This document shows, piece by piece, positions 24,580-33,262 of a stretch of DNA of 52,637 bases. Numbering within the stretch: the stretch's first letter is position 1; each line of letters opens with the position of its first letter. Location of the stretch: NCBI GenBank assembly GCA_026400755.1, contig JAPLOM010000080.1:2184-54820 (forward strand). The letters run 5' to 3'. The position numbers and the translations under genes are program-made. The notes under the pieces were generated by a model that had not been told where the DNA came from, searched no databases, and saw only the letters and a list, made by a program, of their open reading frames with translations. The DNA is from Alphaproteobacteria bacterium (lineage in GTDB: Bacteria; Pseudomonadota; Alphaproteobacteria; CADEGL01).

Positions 24580-25899
24580 ATGCCGGATATGATGCTGACG
24601 CCCGATTTCAAGAACACGCCCTATTGGTGGGAGGCTGCGCCTCGGCCCGACTTAGGCGAGAAGCCGCTGCCCAAGGAAACCGACGTGGCCGTGGTGGGCT
24701 CCGGCTTCACGGGCTTGTCGGCGGCGCTGACCCTCGCGCGCGGAGGTAAAGGCGTCACGGTGTTCGAGGCCGAGACGCCCGGCTATGGCGCCAGCACGCG
24801 CAACTCCGGCTTTGTCGGCTGCCAGCTCTGGTCAAAGCTGACGCCGCTCGTGAAGAAATTCGGTGAAGAACGCGCATCGGTCCTAGCGCGCGAGGCCATG
24901 TCGGCCCACGACTATGTTGTCTCGCTGATCGAGCGCGAGCAGATCGCCTGCCATTTCACCTATTGCGGCCGCCTGATCTCGGCGCATTCGCCGGCAGCCT
25001 ACGAGACGCTGGAGCGCGAACTGGCCCTCATGCAGCGGCTGTTCGGCTTCGAGGGCCACATGGTGCCGCGCGACCAGCAGCGCACGGAGATCGTCACAGA
25101 CCTTTATTACGGCGGCATGATCGTGAAGAAGGGTGGCTCGCTGCATCCCGGCCTTTACCACGCAGGCCTGCTCGACCGCGCCATGGGCGCGGGCGCTGTG
25201 GTTCATGGCAAGACCCCGGTTCTCTCCATCGAGCGTGAGGCGTCCGGCCGCTTCCGCGTCACCACGCCGCGTGGCGTGGTCTCCGCCGGGCGCGTCATCC
25301 TGGGTACCAACGGCTATACGGGCAAAGGACTAGACTGGTTCCGCCGCCGCTTGATCCCCGTCCACGCCGGCGTGGTCGTGTCCGAGGAGATCGGTGCCGA
25401 ACGGGTGCGCAGCGTTCTGCCCACCGGGCGCACGATGATCGACACGCGCATCAACCCCTATTCGGCTCGTCCCTCGCCCGACGGCGCGCGCCTGCAGTTT
25501 GCCTCCGCGCGCGGCCTGTTCGTGCGCGACTACCCGGCCAAGGCCATGGAGATGCACCGCGCCATGGTCGAGACCTTTCCCACCATGCGTGACGTACGCA
25601 TCGCCTATTGCTGGACCGGCCAGATGGGCTTCAGCTTCGACAAACTGCCGCATGTGGGCGAGCGTGACGGCGTGCTGTACGCGCTGGGTTATTGCGGCAC
25701 CGGTATTCCGATGGCGACCTGGCTTGGCCACAAGCTGGGGCAGCGGGTTCTCGGCGCGCCAGACAGCGGCTCGGCCCTCGATGGCCGCGACTTCCCCACG
25801 CGCCCGCTTTACACCGGCAATCCTTGGTTTTTGCCGCTCGTCATCAAATGGTACGGTCACAAGGACAAGCGCGGCGTGCCCGCGCGCAAGGCTGCCTAG
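24580..25899 (+). CDS. FAD-dependent amine oxidoreductase, array copy 2 (subgroup A)
   Basis: 439 residues. Leader FKNTPYWWEAAPRP, then VVGSGFTGLSAAL at the same position as in copy 1. Core motifs are AYCWTGQMGF, FDKLPH and ALGYCGTG; the end is LYTGNPWFLP and WYGHKD. GGGAGG lies upstream of the ATG and the gap to copy 1 is 18 bases. It is the closest relative of copy 1 in the window. N-terminal secretion is not indicated, so it should act in the cytosol, passing electrons to oxygen or to a quinone. The substrate is unknown; divergence between copies suggests different amines rather than dosage. Confidence 0.88.
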   Translation: MPDMMLTPDFKNTPYWWEAAPRPDLGEKPLPKETDVAVVGSGFTGLSAALTLARGGKGVTVFEAETPGYGASTRNSGFVGCQLWSKLTPLVKKFGEERASVLAREAMSAHDYVVSLIEREQIACHFTYCGRLISAHSPAAYETLERELALMQRLFGFEGHMVPRDQQRTEIVTDLYYGGMIVKKGGSLHPGLYHAGLLDRAMGAGAVVHGKTPVLSIEREASGRFRVTTPRGVVSAGRVILGTNGYTGKGLDWFRRRLIPVHAGVVVSEEIGAERVRSVLPTGRTMIDTRINPYSARPSPDGARLQFASARGLFVRDYPAKAMEMHRAMVETFPTMRDVRIAYCWTGQMGFSFDKLPHVGERDGVLYALGYCGTGIPMATWLGHKLGQRVLGAPDSGSALDGRDFPTRPLYTGNPWFLPLVIKWYGHKDKRGVPARKAA

Positions 25900-25907
25900 G
25901 GGGAACC

Positions 25908-27224
25908 ATGTCCGCCGATATCTTCGCGCCGGGTTTCAAGACCGATCCCTATTGGTGGGAAGCTGCACCACGCCCGCAGACGCCGGCCAAGCCATTGCCC
26001 ACCGAAGCGGACGTGGTGATCGTGGGCTCGGGCTATACCGGCACGTCGGCCGCTCTCACGCTCGTGCGCAACGGGCGCGGCGCCCTGCTGCTGGATGCGG
26101 AAGATCCTGGATACGGCGCGTCGTCACGCAACGCGGGCTATGTCGGCCGCACCCTGTGGCACAAATTCGAGCCGCTCTCGCGCAAATACGGCAAGGAGGC
26201 CGGCAAGGATTTGGCCAGCCAAGCCGTCGAGGCGCACAACTATGTGGTCAACCTGATCGAGAAGGAACAGATCCGCTGCCACTTCAAGTACACCTCGCGC
26301 TTCATCGCCGCGCACACGCCCAGCCACTACAAGAAACTGACCAAGGACTACGACAAACTGCGCGACGCGGGCATCGAGATGAACGTCGAGATGGTGCCCA
26401 AGGAACGGCAGCGCGAAGAGATCGGTTCGGACCGCTATCACGGCGGCGTCCTTCTGCACGGCGCGGGCGCGGTTCACCCGGGCCTGTACCATTTGGGATT
26501 GCTTGAACGCGCGGTCGCCTCTGGCGCCGAGGTGCATGGCCGCACCAAGGTGACCAACATCGTTCGCGAGAATGACGGCCGTTTCACGGTAACGACCGCG
26601 CGCGGCACGGTGCGCGCCAAGGACGTGATCGTGGCCACCTGCGGCTATTCCGGGCCGGAGGTGAAATGGTTCCAGCACCGCATCCTGCCCATCAAGCTGT
26701 TCCAGATTGCGACCGAGCCCCTGCCCAAGGAAACGCTCGACCGTCTGATTCCGCGCGGGCGCACGCTGATGGACAGCAAGATCAACATCTACTGGTTCCG
26801 CCGCTCGCCCGACGACACGCGCATCATCGTCGGCGGCCGCTGCGGCACGGAAGACGGCGGGCCGCTGGACAAGGCCCAGGTGCTGCACGAAGCCATGACC
26901 GAGGTTTTCCCGGAACTGAAGAGCGTCAAGCTCACCCATTGCTGGGAAGGACAGACGGGGCTCTCCTTCGACGAGTTACCCCACATCGGCACCCATGACG
27001 GCGTCCACTACGCCATGGGTTACTGCGGCGTCGGCATGCCCATGGGCACGTATCTGGGCAACAAGGTCGGTCTCAAGGTGCTGGGCAAGCCCGAAGGCAA
27101 GACGCCATTCGACGGCAGGCCCTTCCCCGGCCGTTCTTATTATTGGGGCCGGCCGTGGTTCGTGCCGTTCATCATGGCCTATTACAACTTCATGGACTGG
27201 TGGGACCGCTTTACTTCCAAATAA
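25908..27224 (+). CDS. FAD-dependent amine oxidoreductase, array copy 3 (subgroup A)
   Basis: 438 residues. Leader FKTDPYWWEAAPRP; VIVGSGYTGTSAAL; core THCWEGQTGL, FDELPH and AMGYCGVG. The conserved Thr-Gly-Gln-Met of copies 1 and 2 reads Glu-Gly-Gln-Thr here, and the C-terminal segment is YYWGRPWFVP followed by a hydrophobic helix rather than WYGHKD. It is thus the most divergent of the first three and may have a different substrate. GGGGGA lies 5 bases before the ATG, and the gap to copy 2 is 8 bases. It is followed by the lower-GC insert at 27.2-27.7 kb. Confidence 0.87.
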   Translation: MSADIFAPGFKTDPYWWEAAPRPQTPAKPLPTEADVVIVGSGYTGTSAALTLVRNGRGALLLDAEDPGYGASSRNAGYVGRTLWHKFEPLSRKYGKEAGKDLASQAVEAHNYVVNLIEKEQIRCHFKYTSRFIAAHTPSHYKKLTKDYDKLRDAGIEMNVEMVPKERQREEIGSDRYHGGVLLHGAGAVHPGLYHLGLLERAVASGAEVHGRTKVTNIVRENDGRFTVTTARGTVRAKDVIVATCGYSGPEVKWFQHRILPIKLFQIATEPLPKETLDRLIPRGRTLMDSKINIYWFRRSPDDTRIIVGGRCGTEDGGPLDKAQVLHEAMTEVFPELKSVKLTHCWEGQTGLSFDELPHIGTHDGVHYAMGYCGVGMPMGTYLGNKVGLKVLGKPEGKTPFDGRPFPGRSYYWGRPWFVPFIMAYYNFMDWWDRFTSK

Positions 27225-27237
27225 TTAGCGCTATGGC

Positions 27238-27537
27238 TCAACCGATCCGATTTGGCAAACTGCGCCCGTTATTCCACCATCTGTTGGGGTTATCGCTCTT
27301 TGGATTGTAAGCTGCGCAACTCGCCCAATCTTCCCGTAGGAAGATCACGGGCTCTTCGTAGTGGTGCGCATAGATAACGGCATCCATGACCTTTTCGAGT
27401 ATCGCCATGTCTCGTTCGATCGAAATCTTCAACTCGAACATTGGGTAGGTCTCGGTGCTTCCCGCCTTGAAGCCATCCACATGCGTCGTTGTTGTCGAAT
27501 TTGGTTCAGGTTGTGCCACCTGCATAACCGCATCCAA
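27238..27537 (-). CDS. Small protein with a CutA/NIF3-like 'HxYEEP' segment
   Basis: A 99-residue open frame in a lower-GC insert, opposite in strand to the flanking FAD genes. The middle part, a strand (MFELKISIER), a helix with LEKVMDAVIYA and HHYEEPVIFL, resembles the ferredoxin-like CutA or NIF3 C-terminal fold, in which HPYEEP marks the end of the helix. The C-terminus is Trp/Asn-rich (NPNRWWNNGR). The ribosome site (AGGA) is weak and the frame is open a further 80 bases without another ATG. The similarity is by eye, so this is a tentative gene; it could be a fragment. Confidence 0.45.
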   Translation of the reverse strand: MDAVMQVAQPEPNSTTTTHVDGFKAGSTETYPMFELKISIERDMAILEKVMDAVIYAHHYEEPVIFLREDWASCAAYNPKSDNPNRWWNNGRSLPNRIG

Positions 27538-27694
27538 AATCCTGTCGGTGTCCTCGGGGAGGGTTTGAATCTCAAGTGTCCAGACGGGGATAAGTGAACC
27601 TGAAAAAGCCTTTTAGTTCTTTAAGTCGATCATCCGCGCCTCCATTCAAGTTCTTATTTTGTTCTCAACACAAAAGGGCGTCTAGAGACCGATG

Positions 27695-27708
27695 ATTTCC
27701 TAGGAAAT
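27695..27708. promoter_or_regulatory. 14-bp perfect palindrome, candidate operator
   Basis: ATTTCCTAGGAAAT is its own reverse complement and lies 19 bases before the ATG of FAD copy 4 at 27728, where no Shine-Dalgarno sequence is visible. A dimeric regulator could bind here and control the second half of the array. It is only a positional and symmetry argument. Confidence 0.4.
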
Positions 27709-27727
27709 ACAAACACTTGATGTCCGC

Positions 27728-29011
27728 ATGAATCCCGATACCGGCCACCCGCCCTCTCTCTGGGCCGCGACGGCCACCCCCGCCCCGTCTTCGCCGCCGC
27801 TCGAAGGCACCGCACAGGCCGACGTGGTCGTGATCGGCGCGGGCTATACGGGAAGCTCGACGGCGCTGCATCTGGCCGAGCGTGGGGTCAACGTCGCGCT
27901 GCTGGAGGCCGTCGAGGTCGGCTTCGGTGCGGGCGGGCGCAGCATGGGGCTCGTGAACCGGCATTTCCGTGTCCTGCCCAGCCAGATCAAAAAATTGGTT
28001 GGCGAAGAGCTGGGCGAGCGGATGAACCGCGCTTTCCACGCGGGCTCGGACATCGTGTTCGACATCATCGCGCGGCACGGCATCGCATGCGAAGCCGTGC
28101 GCAAGGGCACGCTGGAACTCGGCAACACCAAACGCGGCTTCAAGGAACTGCACGCGTTCTATGAAGAGTTTTCCGCCACGGGCGCGCCCCTGGAATGGCT
28201 CGATGGCGACCGGATCGCTTCGATCACCGGCAACAAGCGCTACACGGGCGGCTTCATTGACCGGCGCGCGGGCTCGATCCAGCCTTTGGGTTACGTGCGC
28301 GGTCTGGCGCGCGCGGCACAGGGAAAAGGCGCGGTGCTTCACACGCACAGCCGCGTGCAGTCGATCGTGCCGGAAGGCGGGCGCTGGCGCGTCGATACGG
28401 CGCGTGGAACGATCCGCGCCGAGCGTGTGGTGGTCGCGACCGACGCCTATTCCGACGATCTGATGCCCGAGGTGCGCGACTGCATGGTGCCCATGTGGGC
28501 CAACATGGCGGCGACCGAGCCGCTGTCGGCCAATCTGCGTGCCACGATCATGCCCGGCGGCGAGGCGTTCGGCGACACGCAGATCGTGCGCCAGTACTAC
28601 CGCACCGACCGGGATGGGCGGCTGATCGCGGTGACCTTGGGACACTTGATCAACACGCGCTTGTCGCCCGTGCATCGTTGGGCCGAGGCTGGCATCCGCA
28701 AGACTTACCCACATCTGGGCGAGCAGAAGATCGCCTACAAATGGGAAGGCATGCTGGGATTGAGCCACGACTTCCTGCCCTCGCTGCACGAGCCGGCTCC
28801 GGGCTTTTACGTGCCTAACGGCTATAGCGGCCGGGGCATCACCTCGGCCACCACGGTCGGCAAATATCTGGCGGAGCGCATTTTGGGCGCACCGGATTCC
28901 GAGTTTCCCTTGCCCCTTCGAAGCCCCCGCCGGGCGCGGTTCCGCGCGCTTCGGGGCTTCCGCTACGAGGCGGCCTTGCACGCCGGGCGACTGCTTGCGA
29001 TGGTGCTCTAG
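27728..29011 (+). CDS. FAD-dependent amine oxidoreductase, array copy 4 (subgroup B)
   Basis: 427 residues. A short leader with SLWAATA precedes VVVIGAGYTGSSTALHLAERG; the middle carries YTGGFIDRRAGSIQPLGYVRGLA and the end GYSGRGITSATTVGKYL, as in PuuB/OrdL-type oxidases. Subgroup B (copies 4-6) differs from subgroup A in its 'LWxAS' leader, the IQPLSYARGLA block and a C-terminal amphipathic helix. No ribosome site is evident before ATG 27728; a stop lies in frame 27 bases upstream, so translation may be leaderless or inefficient. It likely oxidises a secondary amine or gamma-glutamyl amine. Confidence 0.86.
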   Translation: MNPDTGHPPSLWAATATPAPSSPPLEGTAQADVVVIGAGYTGSSTALHLAERGVNVALLEAVEVGFGAGGRSMGLVNRHFRVLPSQIKKLVGEELGERMNRAFHAGSDIVFDIIARHGIACEAVRKGTLELGNTKRGFKELHAFYEEFSATGAPLEWLDGDRIASITGNKRYTGGFIDRRAGSIQPLGYVRGLARAAQGKGAVLHTHSRVQSIVPEGGRWRVDTARGTIRAERVVVATDAYSDDLMPEVRDCMVPMWANMAATEPLSANLRATIMPGGEAFGDTQIVRQYYRTDRDGRLIAVTLGHLINTRLSPVHRWAEAGIRKTYPHLGEQKIAYKWEGMLGLSHDFLPSLHEPAPGFYVPNGYSGRGITSATTVGKYLAERILGAPDSEFPLPLRSPRRARFRALRGFRYEAALHAGRLLAMVL

Positions 29012-29041
29012 AAAACACCGTCATCCGCTTAAGGAATATCG

Positions 29042-30324
29042 ATGTTCAGCCACCCCAGGATGCACGATTCACTCTGGTTCGCCTCCGCGTCGCCCGCGCC
29101 CAAGACAGCGCCCTTGGACGGCGACCGCACGGTGGACGTGGCCATCATCGGCGCGGGCTTCACGGGTTGCTCGGCGGCGCTGCATCTGGCCGAGAAGGGT
29201 GTGAAGACGATCGTGCTGGAGGCGCAGGATATCGGCTTCGGCGGCTCGGGCCGCAACGCAGGGTTGGTGAATGCGGGCCTCTGGCTCGATCCGGACGACG
29301 TGGTGAAGACCATCGGTCCCGATTACGGCGAGCGGCTGATGGCCGAACTGGGCAACGGCCCGTCCCTCGTCTCCGACATGATCGCCAAGCACGGCATCCA
29401 ATGCGACGACGTGCGCAAGGGCGTGATCAAAGCCGGACACTCTCCCTCGGGCCAGGCCCATCTGGAAGAACATGCACGCCAGTGGCAGCGTCGCGGCGCC
29501 AACATCGAGGTGATCGACCGCAAGCGCATCGTCGACATGACCGGCACGGAACGCTATGTCGGCGGCATCATCTCCACCGCAGCTATTACATCCAACCGTT
29601 GAGCTATGCCCGTGGCCTAGCCACGGCCGCCGTCAAGGCGGGGGCCGTGATCCACGAGCACACGCCCGTCACGAAGCTGGAGAACGCGGGTGGCAAGTGG
29701 ACGGTGAAGACCGCCACGGGCACGGTCACAGCCGACAAGGTGATCGTCGCCACCAACGCCTATTCCGACGATCTGTGGCCCGGTATGAAGCAGGAGATCA
29801 TTCCGGTCGGCTGCTACATGTACGCGACCGAGCCCTTGGGCGAGAATGTGCGCAAGACCATCCTGCCCAGCCTGCATCCCATCTATGACACCCAGCCAGC
29901 CATGGTCTTCACCCGCTACGACCGCGACCACCGGCTGGTCGTGGGCAGCCTAGGCTATCTGCCGCCCGGCGACGTTGCGGCCGCGCGCACCTGGCCACAC
30001 CGTACGCTGCGCTATCTGTTCCCCCATCTCGGCGAGCAGAAGATGAGCTTCAAATGGGCGGGCACGCTGGGTTTCACCAGCGACGCCATTCCGCGTTTCC
30101 ACGAGCCCGCGCCCGGCATCTCCATGACGCTCGGCTACAACGGCCGCGGCATCGCGCCCGGCACGTATTGGGGCCAGATGTTGGCCAAGCGCGCCATGGG
30201 CATGGCGGCCAGTGAGTTCCCCCTGCCCGTGACCCCCATCAAGCCCGCACGCATGCGCAGCATGTGGATGTTCTTCTATGAAAGCGCGTTCAGCGCCTAT
30301 CGCCTGAAGAGCTTGTTCAAATGA
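29042..30324 (+). pseudogene. FAD-dependent amine oxidoreductase, array copy 5, frameshifted
   Basis: Frame 1 (29042-29602) gives a normal N-terminus: SLWFASAS, AIIGAGFTGCSAALHLAEKG, up to TERYVGGII, then a spurious STAAITSNR and a stop. The frame ending at 30324 continues the protein as HRSYYIQPLSYARGLA through GYNGRGIAPGTYWGQ. One base gained or lost near 29571-29580 explains both. Restored, it would be about 427 residues, the length of its neighbours. AAGGAA precedes the ATG. Apart from the shift it shows no decay, so a sequencing error or very recent mutation is likely. Confidence 0.8.
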
Positions 30325-31649
30325 AACTGCCCGGCGACGGTCACGACCACCAGGACCTCTCGCGCGCGCTCTGGCACGCCTCGACGACGGAGGCCAACAC
30401 CGCGGCACCGCCATTGACCGGCGCCGTGCGCACGGACGTGGCCATCGTCGGCGCGGGCTACACGGGCCTATCGGCGGCCCTGCATCTGGCCGAGCGCGGC
30501 GTGAACGTGCGCGTGCTGGAAGCCAAGGAACCTGGCTGGGGCGCCTCGGGACGCAATGGCGGGCAAGTCATCGCCGGCCTGAAGTATGAACCCGAGTATC
30601 TCGAGCAGCATTTCGGGGACGCTGGAGCGCGCATGGCCGAGTTGTCCGGAAGCGCGCCGGATTTCCTCTTCTCCCTCGTGCGCCGCTTCGAGATTCAATG
30701 CGATGCCGCGGCTTCGGGTTGGATCCAGCCCGCCACCAATTCGAAGAACCTGGCCACCGTCACCGCCCGCGCCAAGGCGTGGGAAAAGCGCGGCGTCAAG
30801 GTCACGCGGCTCGACAAGCAGCAGATCGGCGAATTGATCGGCACCGATTTCTACGTCGGCGGCTGGATCGACCCGCGTGGCGGCAGCGTGCAGCCTCTGA
30901 GCCTGGCGCGCGGCCTGGCGCGCGCCGCGATTCAAAAGGGCGCGCAGGTCCACGGACATTCCCCTGTCACCAACTTGATGCGTGACGGTAAACAATGGCG
31001 CCTAACAACGCAGAATGGCGGCATCGTCGTGGCCGACACGGTGTTCCTCTGCACCAACGCCTATACGACCAACGAATTGTGGAAGGGATTGGCGCAGTCG
31101 ATCATTCCCGTACGCGCCTTCCAGGTGGCGACCGCGCCCCTGAGCGACAATGTGCGCCGCACCGTTTTTTCGCACGGCTATCTGGCCTCATCCGACGCCA
31201 AGCGGATGCTGACCTACACGCGGGTCGACCGCGACGGGCGCGTCGTCATGGGCGGGCGCGGCGCTTTCGATCACAAGCCGCACTCCGAAATTTTCGGCAA
31301 GCTGCGCGCGGACGTACAGACGCGTTTCTTCCCCCAGGTGGGTGAGCCGCGTTGGGATTACGCCTGGTCCGGCTGGATCGCCATGACCGCCGACCATCTG
31401 CCCCATCTCAACGAACTGGCGCCCGGCCTCTATGCCGGCCTCGGTTACAACGGCCGTGGCGTCGCATTGGCCTGCGTCATGGGCAAGCAGTTGGCCGATC
31501 GGGCGACCGAAGCCAACGCGGGCAAAACCGGCTGGCCAGCGGCGGAGATGAAGACCCTACCCTTCCACGCTTTCCGCCAGCCCGCGTTGCGCACGATCCG
31601 CTCCTGGTGGCGCTTCCGGGACAATCTGGACAAGCGGCTTTACGGCTGA
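30321..31649 (+). CDS. FAD-dependent amine oxidoreductase, array copy 6 (subgroup B)
   Basis: 442 residues. Leader RALWHASTTEAN; AIVGAGYTGLSAALHLAERG; then WGASGRNGGQVIAGLKYEP, the block typical of gamma-glutamylputrescine oxidase-like PuuB/OrdL proteins; WIDPRGGSVQPLSLARGLA; GLGYNGRGVALACVMGKQLA. It overlaps the stop of copy 5 by 4 bases (ATGA), so the frameshift in copy 5 could reduce its translation. It is the member that most resembles PuuB. It is followed by the HAD gene after 4 bases. Confidence 0.87.
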   Translation: MKLPGDGHDHQDLSRALWHASTTEANTAAPPLTGAVRTDVAIVGAGYTGLSAALHLAERGVNVRVLEAKEPGWGASGRNGGQVIAGLKYEPEYLEQHFGDAGARMAELSGSAPDFLFSLVRRFEIQCDAAASGWIQPATNSKNLATVTARAKAWEKRGVKVTRLDKQQIGELIGTDFYVGGWIDPRGGSVQPLSLARGLARAAIQKGAQVHGHSPVTNLMRDGKQWRLTTQNGGIVVADTVFLCTNAYTTNELWKGLAQSIIPVRAFQVATAPLSDNVRRTVFSHGYLASSDAKRMLTYTRVDRDGRVVMGGRGAFDHKPHSEIFGKLRADVQTRFFPQVGEPRWDYAWSGWIAMTADHLPHLNELAPGLYAGLGYNGRGVALACVMGKQLADRATEANAGKTGWPAAEMKTLPFHAFRQPALRTIRSWWRFRDNLDKRLYG

Positions 31650-31653
31650 CGCC

Positions 31654-32361
31654 ATGACAGACATCCAGGCCCTTACCTTCGACGTCTTCGGCACCGTAGT
31701 CGATTGGCGTGGTTCGCTCATCCGCGAAGGCGAGAAGCTCGCGAAAAGGAAAGGCATCGAGGGCGATTGGGCCACCTTCGCCGACGCTTGGCGCGACCTC
31801 TACCAGCCGCTGATGGAGCGGGTGCGCGGCGGCCAATTGCCATGGACGAAATTGGACGAGCTCCACCGTATTGGACTCGACAGCATCCTGTCGCGCTTTG
31901 GCCTCGGCGATCTGGACGAGGACGAGATCGACCATCTGAACCGCACCTGGCACCGGCTCGACCCGTGGCCCGACGTGGTCCAGGGCCTCACCCGCCTCAA
32001 GCGCAAATATGTGCTGGCCACCCTGTCCAACGGCAACGTGGCGCTCTTGGTCAACATGGCCAAGCGCGCGGGCCTGCCGTGGGATGCGGTCCTGGGCGCC
32101 GAAGTCGCACGCGCCTACAAGCCCCAGCCGGAAGCCTACGCGCGCACCGCCGGTTTCCTCGGCCTCAAGCCCGAGCAATGCATGATGGTGGCCGCCCATG
32201 GCGGCGACCTGAAAGCCGCGTCGGAATGCGGCTTCCGCACCGCCTTCGTCGCGCGCCCGCTGGAGCACGGTCCAAACAAGCCGGGCGATGCCGGAGGCTC
32301 CGGCGATTGGAATGTGAAGGCCGTCGACTTCAAGGACCTGGCGACACAGCTTGGCTGCTGA
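31654..32361 (+). CDS. Haloacid dehalogenase type II (HAD superfamily)
   Basis: 235 residues with HAD motifs: nucleophile Asp10 in TFDVFGTVVDWRGS, Ser125-Asn126 in LSNGN, Lys156 in YKPQPEAY and Asp185 in AAHGGDL. The DVFGTVVDW motif and the SNG motif II are those of L-2-haloacid dehalogenases, which hydrolyse 2-haloalkanoic acids with inversion. It begins 4 bases after FAD copy 6, apparently in the same transcript, where a halo-acid substrate is unexpected. Dehalogenase activity is inferred only from motifs; a broader HAD hydrolase role is possible. Confidence 0.82.
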   Translation: MTDIQALTFDVFGTVVDWRGSLIREGEKLAKRKGIEGDWATFADAWRDLYQPLMERVRGGQLPWTKLDELHRIGLDSILSRFGLGDLDEDEIDHLNRTWHRLDPWPDVVQGLTRLKRKYVLATLSNGNVALLVNMAKRAGLPWDAVLGAEVARAYKPQPEAYARTAGFLGLKPEQCMMVAAHGGDLKAASECGFRTAFVARPLEHGPNKPGDAGGSGDWNVKAVDFKDLATQLGC

Positions 32362-32421
32362 CCTTGACCTGCTTCGGCCGGCAATCGTAGCGTTTTAAGC
32401 CAATCGGCTCGGAGGATCGCC

Positions 32422-33258
32422 ATGCCCTACACCCGCATCGATGTCCGCCCCATCGCCGGCGCCCTGGGCGCCGAGATTCATGGCGTCGATCTGTCGAAGC
32501 CGCTCAACAACGAGACTTTCTCGGAAATCCACCAGGCGTTGCTCGACCATCTTGTCATCTTCTTTCCCGACCAACACATCACGCCCGAGGATCAGAAGGC
32601 ATTTGGCCGCCGCTTCGGGCCGTTGAACACGCACCCCTTCGTCAATCCAGACCGCGAGGGCAAGCAGGACCCCGAAGTGTTCGAGGTGCGCCACGAGGCG
32701 GGCGAGACTTACATCTTCGGCGAAGGTTGGCACATGGACCACACGTGGAAGGAGAAGCCGCTGATGGGCGGCATCCTCTACGCGCGCGAAGTGCCGCCCT
32801 ATGGCGGCGACACGCTGTTCTCCAATCTTTATTTGGCCTATGAGACCCTATCCGACGGGTTGAAGAAGACGCTGGAAGGCATGAAAGCCGTCCACGCTGC
32901 CAATCCCGACCTCTATGTCGGCGATCCCAACGTCAAGTTGACGCGGCAGCAGATCGACGCCCTTTCCCACACCCATCCGGTCGTGCGCACGCACCCCGAG
33001 TCGGGACGCAAGCTCCTGTTCCTCCATCCACACATCGTGAAGCGCTTCGACGGCATGACCGTCGAGGAAAGCCAACCTCTGCTGAAATATCTGTGCGATC
33101 ACGCGGTGCGGCCGGAATTCACTTGCCGCTTCTCATGGCACGCGAACGATCTGGCCTTCTGGGACAACCGGGCCGTGATGCACAACCCGATCAACGACTA
33201 CCAAAACTTCCGCCGCGTCATGCACCGCGTGGCGGTGGAAGGCATCAAACCGGTCTGA
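32422..33258 (+). CDS. TauD/TfdA family Fe(II)/2-oxoglutarate dioxygenase
   Basis: 278 residues, the family's usual length. Iron ligands are His104 and Asp106 (WHMDHTW) and His254 (WDNRAVMH), with an Arg around 265-269 for 2-oxoglutarate. TauD/TfdA enzymes hydroxylate carbon next to a sulfonate, ether or amine and release the fragment. GGAGGA lies upstream of the ATG. The gene follows the dehalogenase by 60 bases and may have its own promoter. It is convergent with the hydratase gene (4-base gap). In a region of amine oxidases, an N- or S-containing substrate is plausible, but taurine itself is not indicated. Confidence 0.87.
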   Translation: MPYTRIDVRPIAGALGAEIHGVDLSKPLNNETFSEIHQALLDHLVIFFPDQHITPEDQKAFGRRFGPLNTHPFVNPDREGKQDPEVFEVRHEAGETYIFGEGWHMDHTWKEKPLMGGILYAREVPPYGGDTLFSNLYLAYETLSDGLKKTLEGMKAVHAANPDLYVGDPNVKLTRQQIDALSHTHPVVRTHPESGRKLLFLHPHIVKRFDGMTVEESQPLLKYLCDHAVRPEFTCRFSWHANDLAFWDNRAVMHNPINDYQNFRRVMHRVAVEGIKPV

Positions 33259-33262
33259 CGCG

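Larger units (their letters stand above)
27225..27727. other. Lower-GC insert that splits the FAD oxidoreductase array
   Basis: About 500 bases with visibly lower GC than either side lie between subgroup A and subgroup B FAD genes. It contains the small minus-strand gene at 27238-27537 and a non-coding 190 bases with runs such as CCTTTTAGTTCTTTAAG and TTCTTATTTTGTTC, ending in a palindrome just before the next start. I see no transposase, terminal repeat or target duplication. Confidence 0.6.

Noticed and set aside
27225-27727. Insertion sequence
   Set aside because: No transposase frame, terminal inverted repeats or target duplication could be seen.
27665-28981. 438-codon open frame on the minus strand
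   Set aside because: Antisense to FAD copy 4; no recognisable domain; arises from high third-position GC.
31654-32361. Halogenated-compound degradation module
   Set aside because: One HAD dehalogenase-like gene at the end of an amine array is weak evidence; no halide transporter or haloalkane gene is nearby.
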